NCBI RefSeq assembly: GCF_003388735.1
Contig: NZ_QUBQ01000002.1
Coordinates: 682,001 to 746,000, forward strand
Reading direction: 5' to 3'
Length of the DNA: 64,000 nt
DNA from: Paenibacillus paeoniae
Lineage (GTDB): Bacteria; Bacillota; Bacilli; Paenibacillales; Paenibacillaceae
Part shown: piece by piece, positions 58,725 through 64,000 of the stretch
How positions within the stretch are numbered: the first letter of the stretch is position 1
Layout: the number at the start of each line of letters is the position of its first letter
Translations under genes and position numbers: made by a program
The notes under the pieces: generated by a model
What the model saw: the letters and a program-made list of their open reading frames with translations, nothing else
Databases searched by the model: none
What the model was told of the DNA's origin: nothing

Positions 58725-60380
58725 TTACATGGTTACTTCTTTTTTACCCGACAGCTTGAAGAACAGGAGCAGTGAGATGACCGTAATAACTGTCAGCATC
58801 GTAGACAATGCGGCTGCAACGCCGTAATTGCCGCGCACGACTTCCGTATAGACTGCAACAGTCATCGTTCGAGTATTCCCGGTGTAGAGAATAATCGAAG
58901 TGCTGAGTTCGGTTATAATGCTGATCCAACTGATGATCGCACCAGCGAAGACGCCGGAGATCATCATCGGAACGGTAATCTTGAAGAATGTTCTCATCGT
59001 CGAGGAACCCAGGCTAATCGCCGCTTCCTCAATGCTATCGTTCACCTGATGCAGCACAGCTGCGCTAGAACGGATCGTATAAGGCAGACGCCGGATGACG
59101 AATGCCGCAATCAGGATGACAATCGTCCCGCTTAGCACCAGCGGAGGCTTGTTGAATGTGACAAGCAACGCAATACCGAGAATGGAGCCTGGCACAATGT
59201 ACGGAAGCATCGTGAACGTGTCCAACAGATTGGCAACCGCACCTTTACGCTTCACTGTCACATATGCAATGAGCATCGCTGCCATCGTAATGATCACAAT
59301 AGTAATACCTGCGATCAAAAAGGTATTGTAAATGGAATCGCCTACCTTGGAGAAGGCAGCCCGGTAACTATCCAGGGAATAACCGTCTACAAAGATTTTG
59401 CCTGACGTCTTCTGGAAGGACGTATAGGCGACATACGCTTGCGGCATCATTGCCAGAATCGTAAACAAGTAGACGTAGATATGAGCCGCTACGTTCGCAG
59501 CGCCCTTCAGCTTCTTGGGCTCGATCGGATTCAAGGCACTCATGCTGTAGGACTTCCGGTTCGCTACAAACTTCTGCAACAGGAACACAGCAGTCGCGAA
59601 CACCACAACGATGACGCTTATCGCAGCAGCAAAGCCATCATCGCCGCCGACCTCGCTTATAAATTCGTTGAAGATCAACACCGGCACTGTACGGAATCCT
59701 TCGCCGATCAGCATCGGCGTTCCGAAGTCTGCGAATGCTCTCATGAAGACGAGCAAGCCGCCTGCCAGAAGCGTCGGCGTGATCAACGGCACGAGAATTT
59801 TCCACATTTTTTTAAGACCTGTGCAATTCATGCTTTCTGCGGCTTCCATAAGAGAGTTATCAACATTCTTGAGCGCTCCCGACACATACATGAAGATGAG
59901 CGGTGACAATTGAAGCGTCAGTACAAGCAGAATACCTGTAAATCCATAAATGTCTGGCAAGCGGAAACCAAAAACATCAAAGATGAAGTTAGTGATGACG
60001 CCATTGCGTCCAAGCAGCAGAATCCAAGCATACGCTCCGATAAACGGAGCAGACATCGACGAAATCAGAATCAAAATGCGCACCGTACCGCTGCCCTTGA
60101 TTTTGGCAATCGTCATAATGTAAGCGAGCGGGCCAGCTACTATAACAGAAAGCAGAGTAACACTTACCGTTACCTTTATACTGTTCCAAACAGCGTTCAT
60201 ATAGTAGGCTTTACTGAAAAATTTCGTGAAGTATGCAAGAGAAAACTCGCCTGTAGATCCGTCAAAAAAGCTTTTGATCAGAAGCATGAACAAAGGCAAA
60301 GCTAAAAAGATTAAATACCCGGCAAAAATGACAAACGTAATCAGGGACCAAATGTCCCAGCGTTTCATCCGGCCGATCAT
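58725..60380 (-). CDS. Two-domain ABC permease (FbpB/FutB/ThiP type)
   Basis: 551 aa, about twice the length of a single permease, with two sets of six helices. Two EAA loops are visible: MEAAESMNCTGLKKMWKILVPLITPTLLAGGLLVFMRAFADFG and IEEAAISLGSSTMRTFFKITVPMMISGVFAGAIISWISIITELS. This fused form is typical of importers of ferric iron, 2-aminoethylphosphonate or thiamine. It overlaps the ATPase gene by 4 nt. Confidence 0.9.
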   Translation of the reverse strand: MIGRMKRWDIWSLITFVIFAGYLIFLALPLFMLLIKSFFDGSTGEFSLAYFTKFFSKAYYMNAVWNSIKVTVSVTLLSVIVAGPLAYIMTIAKIKGSGTVRILILISSMSAPFIGAYAWILLLGRNGVITNFIFDVFGFRLPDIYGFTGILLVLTLQLSPLIFMYVSGALKNVDNSLMEAAESMNCTGLKKMWKILVPLITPTLLAGGLLVFMRAFADFGTPMLIGEGFRTVPVLIFNEFISEVGGDDGFAAAISVIVVVFATAVFLLQKFVANRKSYSMSALNPIEPKKLKGAANVAAHIYVYLFTILAMMPQAYVAYTSFQKTSGKIFVDGYSLDSYRAAFSKVGDSIYNTFLIAGITIVIITMAAMLIAYVTVKRKGAVANLLDTFTMLPYIVPGSILGIALLVTFNKPPLVLSGTIVILIAAFVIRRLPYTIRSSAAVLHQVNDSIEEAAISLGSSTMRTFFKITVPMMISGVFAGAIISWISIITELSTSIILYTGNTRTMTVAVYTEVVRGNYGVAAALSTMLTVITVISLLLFFKLSGKKEVTM

Positions 60381-61483
60381 TGTCCCGTCCCCCGATTCAA
60401 ATTACGCTCACCGGTTGCATCGTATACATTGATCGTGTCTGACAGGATCGCCAGCCTTACAGTCTGCCCGATATCCGCCGTCTCAGCCGCGGTCGACTGC
60501 TGAATAATCTCGACCTCTTGTCCGTTATCAAGCAGAACGATCAAGTGCGTGTTCAGACCCAGGAAGACATTGTTGATCACTTTGCCCGCAAGTCCTTTGC
60601 CGTCCTCGGACAACACAAGCTCCTCCGGTCGAACAGAAAGTCGGACATCTAAGGACTGTCCTGGCTTCGCCTTTGAGCTTAGCACCGGCATCGACAGCGT
60701 ATAATCACGACCGACGTGGACTACTGCGCCGCCCCCCTCTACGCTCTCAAGTTTAGCGTCGATCACGTTCGTCCGTCCAATGAAAGTCGCTACGAACAGA
60801 TTGGCTGGACGCTGATAAATATCCCTAGGCGTGCCGATCTGCTGGATAACTCCCGAATTCATGATGGCAATACGATCGGAAACGGCCATCGCCTCTTCTT
60901 GGTCATGCGTTACATACACAGTTGTAATGCCTACTTCTCGTTGAATGGACTTGATCGCATTACGCATATCTACGCGAAGCTTCGCATCCAGATTGGAGAG
61001 CGGCTCATCCATCAGCAGAACGTCAGGATTGATGACAATCGCTCTTGCCAGCGCTACACGCTGCTGCTGACCGCCGGACAAGTTTTTCGGCATTCTGTTT
61101 TTATATTGATCGATTTGCACGGTATACAACATTTCGCTTACTCTGCGCTGCTGTTCCGCTTTGGCTACTTTACGGTTTTGCAAACCAAATGCGACATTCT
61201 CGGATACGCTCAAGTGAGGGAAGATCGCATAATTCTGGAATACCATGCCGATATTCCGTTTTCCCGGAGCAACATCATTCATCACCTTGTCATTAAAAGC
61301 GAGAGCCCCGCCTTCAATGCTATTGAAACCCGCTACCATGCGAAGCAACGTTGTTTTCCCGCAACCCGAAGGACCCAGAAGGGTGAAGAACTCACCCTTC
61401 TTAATGTCCAAATTCAGCTCGGGGATAACGGTAGTGTCGCCATATTTTTTTACGATGTCTTGGAAGGATATCGCAACGCTCAT
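60377..61483 (-). CDS. ABC transporter ATP-binding protein (FbpC/PotA type)
   Basis: 368 aa from the ATG at 61483 (GTG at 61492 possible). Walker A GPSGCGKTT, Q-loop MVFQNYAIFPHLSVSENV, signature LSGGQQQRVALARAI, Walker B VLLMDEPLSNLDAKLR and switch His in YVTHDQEEAM. The C-terminal TOBE/OB region (about 290-355: LDVRLSVRPEELVLSE, LGLNTHLIVLLDNGQEVEI) is that of the FbpC/PotA/UgpC group. Confidence 0.92.
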   Translation of the reverse strand: MSVAISFQDIVKKYGDTTVIPELNLDIKKGEFFTLLGPSGCGKTTLLRMVAGFNSIEGGALAFNDKVMNDVAPGKRNIGMVFQNYAIFPHLSVSENVAFGLQNRKVAKAEQQRRVSEMLYTVQIDQYKNRMPKNLSGGQQQRVALARAIVINPDVLLMDEPLSNLDAKLRVDMRNAIKSIQREVGITTVYVTHDQEEAMAVSDRIAIMNSGVIQQIGTPRDIYQRPANLFVATFIGRTNVIDAKLESVEGGGAVVHVGRDYTLSMPVLSSKAKPGQSLDVRLSVRPEELVLSEDGKGLAGKVINNVFLGLNTHLIVLLDNGQEVEIIQQSTAAETADIGQTVRLAILSDTINVYDATGERNLNRGTGQ

Positions 61484-61522
61484 GTTATGCACCCGCTTTC
61501 CCTTAATTCGTTTGTATTTCTA

Positions 61523-62557
61523 TTATTTCGCGATTTTTGTGAAGAGGTCCGTATAGCGCTCTACAATGGACGCTTTGTTTTCAGCAACGTAAGCTACGTC
61601 TTCTTGAATGACTTTAATTTGATCGATTGGCGTCATGAAGTCGCCGATTGCTGCTTCAGAGTGAAGCGGACGATTCGTCGTTTGCTGTCCAAGCGCATCT
61701 TGTCCTTCTTTAGATGTCAGGAAGTCGAGAAACTTCTTGGCGTTCTCTTGGTTTTTGGAGCCTTTCACGACTCCAGCGCCTGCATCCAGGAATACCGCGC
61801 CTTCCTTCGGATACACTACCTTCACCGGAGCGCCGTCTTTCACATAGCTGACAGCTGGGTCTTCATAAGTCAAAGCTACAACATATTCGCCGTCGGCTAC
61901 GCTCTTATGCGCTTTGCTGGAGCTGCCGGCGATTTTGCCGTCCAGATTCTCAAGCAATTTCGCTACATAGTCCCAACCAGCGTCGGATGTGTAATCGCCG
62001 CCAATTGCTTTCAGCATGTTGGTCAGTTGGGCAAACGCGGAGCTGGAGTTCGCAGGGTCTGCCATCGCGATTTTGCCTTTCAGCGCCGGATTGAGCAAGT
62101 CCTCATAACCGTTGATTTCAAGGTCGCCCGCCAGGTTCGTGTTCACCAGCATTACGCTTCCGTCCGATACATAAGGTGTCATAAAGCCCGTCGAATTCCG
62201 ATGGCCTTCAAGCAAGTCTTTGTCGTTCGCCGATACATAGTTCTCGAACAGATCGGCGTTATCGCTGAACAATGCAAATGCGCCACCGAACATAACGTCT
62301 GCGTAAGGATTCGCTTTTTCAGACTGGATACGCTTGATCAACTCACCGCTACCTGCAGATACCAGCTCTACAGTAATGCCTGTTTGTTTCTCAAACGTTG
62401 GAATAAGTGCATTCAGCATAGCTTCACTGTTCGGCGTATAGATGACCAGCTTATTCGATCCGCCCGATGAGCCGTTGCCCGAATTGCCGCCGCCGCATGC
62501 CGCAAGCATAGCCACTAACATTGTAAGAATAATTGACGTGCTCAACCACTTTTTCAT
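61523..62557 (-). CDS. Extracellular solute-binding lipoprotein (FbpA/FutA/AfuA type)
   Basis: 344 aa. Lipobox AMLAAC. Type II binding fold of the iron/phosphonate group: LVIYTPNSEAMLNALIPTFE, SGELIKRIQSEKANPYADVMFGG, LLNPALKGKIAMADPANSSSAF, AVFLDAGAGVVKGSKNQENAKKFLDFLTSKEGQ. The tyrosine ligands that hold ferric iron in FbpA are not clearly present, so an organophosphonate or sugar-phosphate ligand is as likely as iron. First gene of the operon; a cre-like site lies 46 nt before the start. Confidence 0.85.
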   Translation of the reverse strand: MKKWLSTSIILTMLVAMLAACGGGNSGNGSSGGSNKLVIYTPNSEAMLNALIPTFEKQTGITVELVSAGSGELIKRIQSEKANPYADVMFGGAFALFSDNADLFENYVSANDKDLLEGHRNSTGFMTPYVSDGSVMLVNTNLAGDLEINGYEDLLNPALKGKIAMADPANSSSAFAQLTNMLKAIGGDYTSDAGWDYVAKLLENLDGKIAGSSSKAHKSVADGEYVVALTYEDPAVSYVKDGAPVKVVYPKEGAVFLDAGAGVVKGSKNQENAKKFLDFLTSKEGQDALGQQTTNRPLHSEAAIGDFMTPIDQIKVIQEDVAYVAENKASIVERYTDLFTKIAK

Positions 62558-62602
62558 TATTCCTTCACCCCTTATTTGAATGTAGGTTCATTCTAATCCG
62601 AA

Positions 62603-62616
62603 TGTAAGCGCATTAA
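62603..62616. promoter_or_regulatory. cre-like site upstream of the Fbp-type binding-protein gene
   Basis: TGTAAGCGCATTAA differs from the cre core TGNAANCGNNNNCA in one position. It lies 46 nt upstream of the start codon, where CcpA binding would repress transcription. The rest of the 337-nt gap (62558-62894) holds only the terminator at 62749. Confidence 0.4.
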
Positions 62617-62748
62617 AATCCTATTATTCAACACAATCATCTAAAATTCGAAACTCTTCACGTTTTGCGTTACTATATGTTACATCAAATTATGGGTGGA
62701 TGATCGATTGTTTGATTCGTAGTGTTTGTCGATATGGCGGGGATCAAC

Positions 62749-62788
62749 CAAAAAAAGCCGATTCCGGCAAAGTGCCGAAACCAGCTTT
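62749..62788 (-). terminator. Intrinsic terminator after the small three-helix protein gene
   Basis: On the minus strand AAGCTGGTTTCGGCA-CTT-TGCCGGAATCGGCTTTTTTT: 15 consecutive pairs (three G-U), then a T-run. Confidence 0.88.
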
Positions 62789-62894
62789 CTAGGCTGTGAT
62801 ACAAATATATATAGAGGGATATTCGTGAAACCTCGATCCCCTCTGGGATTGTTGTTCGTTGCAATCGTTTAAGTAGATGATATGTTTAGTTTGC

Positions 62895-63173
62895 TTAAGC
62901 CGATACTCTGGTTCTCCAATGGACAACGCCTGCAATGAGCAAATGGATAGCCAGCAGTATGCCTAACAGCATGAAGGTGACAATATCGGCAATACCGCTG
63001 TATCCTTTCTGGAAGAAGGCAAATTTGATTCCAGTACCCGCCAGGCCTGCCACAATAACAAGTGAAGGGATCCAAACAAACTTCCTTGGGACCTCCGGAC
63101 GTACAGCCCAGATATAATATAATGCCGACAACAGCCCTACGGCCAACATGACCAACATCCAAAACTGGTTCAT
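62895..63173 (-). CDS. Small three-helix membrane protein (YesK-like)
   Basis: 92 aa. Three hydrophobic helices at about 5-23, 33-52 and 62-84, with little else. No charged active-site pattern. The composition resembles YesK-like small Bacillus membrane proteins, but I cannot confirm the family. Single gene with its own strong terminator. Confidence 0.6.
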   Translation of the reverse strand: MNQFWMLVMLAVGLLSALYYIWAVRPEVPRKFVWIPSLVIVAGLAGTGIKFAFFQKGYSGIADIVTFMLLGILLAIHLLIAGVVHWRTRVSA

Positions 63174-63646
63174 TCCGTCACCGCCTCTCTGTTCATTCTT
63201 GTGCGTTGTAGCTGTAATGAGTTATATGGCTCTCTTCTGCTGCTTGTCACTCTTCTACCGCTTGCCTCTTTCATGCTGCTACCTCACTTTTACCGCATGC
63301 CGAGCTTCTCAGCTTCCATCTCTCTCTATGCATTCACAGCTCCCCTTTTGAATGACATATTTAACTATATTTTACGATAGCCACGACGTAATTGTTTCAT
63401 TTCATAAAAAAAATCCCGCAATCGCATTCTCACAGAACATGATTGGGGATTTGGTGTGCTGCCAAGCAATAAGCTTTGACTCGCAACACTAATCCGATTT
63501 TCTCTCATTAGAGAGCATCAGCATTGCCTCTCAATGCTAACGCCGACCTTCACACAGCCTATGCTGCGTGAAGGTCGGCGTGTGCCTCCTGCTCAAGCAC
63601 TCGAGCGGCATCTTCCGCTTAAAGCTCTCCTTAGCTTCCTGTTCCC
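63174..63646. other. Gene-free interval with two large inverted repeats
   Basis: Holds CGCCGACCTTCAC...GTGAAGGTCGGCG (63541-63581), a 13-bp perfect stem without a T-run, and the terminator at 63405. No gene-like frame is visible; CT-rich sequence at 63180-63350 gives only low-complexity translations. Confidence 0.5.
63405..63452 (-). terminator. Intrinsic terminator downstream of the GyrI-like gene
   Basis: On the minus strand AAATCCCCAATC...GATTGCGGGATTTTTTTTATG: a 12-bp stem with one bulge and a T8 run. Confidence 0.7.
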
Positions 63647-64000
63647 CTACTCAATCGGAATATAAATGTCGACTTCCGAGCTGTCGGACTCTGGTCCATG
63701 GAACCGCTCATCGTAACGCTCAAAGTCGATGCCCTTGGTCAACTTAAGTCCTTGCAGCGACAGCCATTTTCCGTAGATCAGCTCATATGTTTCACCCATG
63801 CTTTCTGTCTTTCCTTTATGGGTGAACACCGCATAGCGCTGAGCAGGTACATCCACCTTTGTCATACCTGCAGGAGGCTGCTCCCCATATGCTTCATAGC
63901 TTGCGACATAAGTGAAATCTTCACACTCATCCATCGGAATGCAGATGCCGTAGCTCACCTTCGGTTCACGTTTGCCCTCGATCTCATGTTCCCGCTGAAT
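63647..64000 (-). CDS. GyrI-like / AraC effector-binding-domain protein (5' end outside window)
   Basis: At least 117 aa; the frame is open to the window edge (IQREHEIEGKREPKVSYGIC...), so the start lies beyond 64000. The C-terminal part matches the GyrI-like domain: VPAQRYAVFTHKGK, TYELIYGKWLSLQGLKL, FERYDERFHGPESDSSEVDIYIPIE. It has the same ending as the gene at 37021-37533. It could be a stand-alone domain or the effector part of an AraC-type regulator; that depends on the missing N-terminus. Confidence 0.8.
   Translation of the reverse strand: MQREHEIEGKREPKVSYGICIPMDECEDFTYVASYEAYGEQPPAGMTKVDVPAQRYAVFTHKGKTESMGETYELIYGKWLSLQGLKLTKGIDFERYDERFHGPESDSSEVDIYIPIE

Noticed and set aside
60716..62470. 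A 584-codon plus-strand open frame
   Set aside because: It lies wholly antisense to the ATPase and binding-protein genes, whose families are certain. Its translation is Arg/His/Cys-rich without any domain.
63148..63351. A 67-codon plus-strand membrane-like peptide
   Set aside because: It results from CT-rich sequence (Leu/Ser/Cys/Phe codons) and lacks a ribosome binding site.

Overview
The window looks like chromosome of a Paenibacillus-type Bacillota (Paenibacillaceae). This is inferred from gene content: secreted beta-glucanases with discoidin (F5/8C, CBM32) modules, a YesN/YesM-type two-component pair, T-box control of asd, strong GGAGG ribosome binding sites, several GTG/TTG starts, and intrinsic terminators after most operons. 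I saw no rRNA, tRNA, CRISPR array, complete insertion sequence or prophage.

Layout. 1-1160: a secreted protein made only of carbohydrate-binding modules. 1250-3970: a translationally coupled cell-envelope operon (VanY-like carboxypeptidase, CapA-like protein, amidase). 4068-6946: an OmpR-type two-component system coupled to a lipoprotein. 7162-8217: aroC. 8364-11602: a YdeI-like protein, then an HxlR regulator divergent from an MFS exporter and an aldo/keto reductase. 11681-14633: a membrane glycerophosphodiesterase and ilvE. 14756-16060: a LysR regulator and a decayed VOC gene. 16076-29915: a beta-glucan-degradation region with an AraC regulator, two paralogous GH16 enzymes, a GH81 endo-beta-1,3-glucanase and a parallel-beta-helix glucanase-like protein, interrupted by small membrane proteins, a kinase-like protein and an acetyltransferase.

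30226-31289 is the most unusual locus. A clear promoter and a perfect ribosome binding site lead to an eight-codon open reading frame (MLKEKIPW), followed directly by an amidoligase-superfamily gene. This could be a very small peptide-modification system. 31417-38921: a DUF975 protein, a DesK/DesR-like two-component system with a DUF418 protein, the relic of an ABC transporter, an EamA transporter, a GyrI-like protein and a chemoreceptor. 39136-41786: an SsuABC/NrtABC-type ABC importer. 42958-44430: asd behind a T-box leader. 45270-45450: four palindromic repeat units. 45491-46895: an ECF sigma/anti-sigma pair.

47128-52683: a complete organosulfur-type operon (binding protein, ATPase, permease, flavin monooxygenase, TauD-family dioxygenase, two tiny reading frames). 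It is divergent from a rare regulator that fuses a helix-turn-helix to a periplasmic-binding-protein-like domain, with four 10-bp-phased repeats in front of it. 54585-56102: a second HxlR regulator with a divergent MDR oxidoreductase. 56099-62557: a YesN/YesM system beside an FbpABC/FutABC-type importer. 62895-64000: a small membrane protein and a GyrI-like gene that runs off the window.

Functional assignments rest on motifs read by eye. No similarity search could be run. Start codons were chosen from visible ribosome binding sites and often differ from the longest possible frame.
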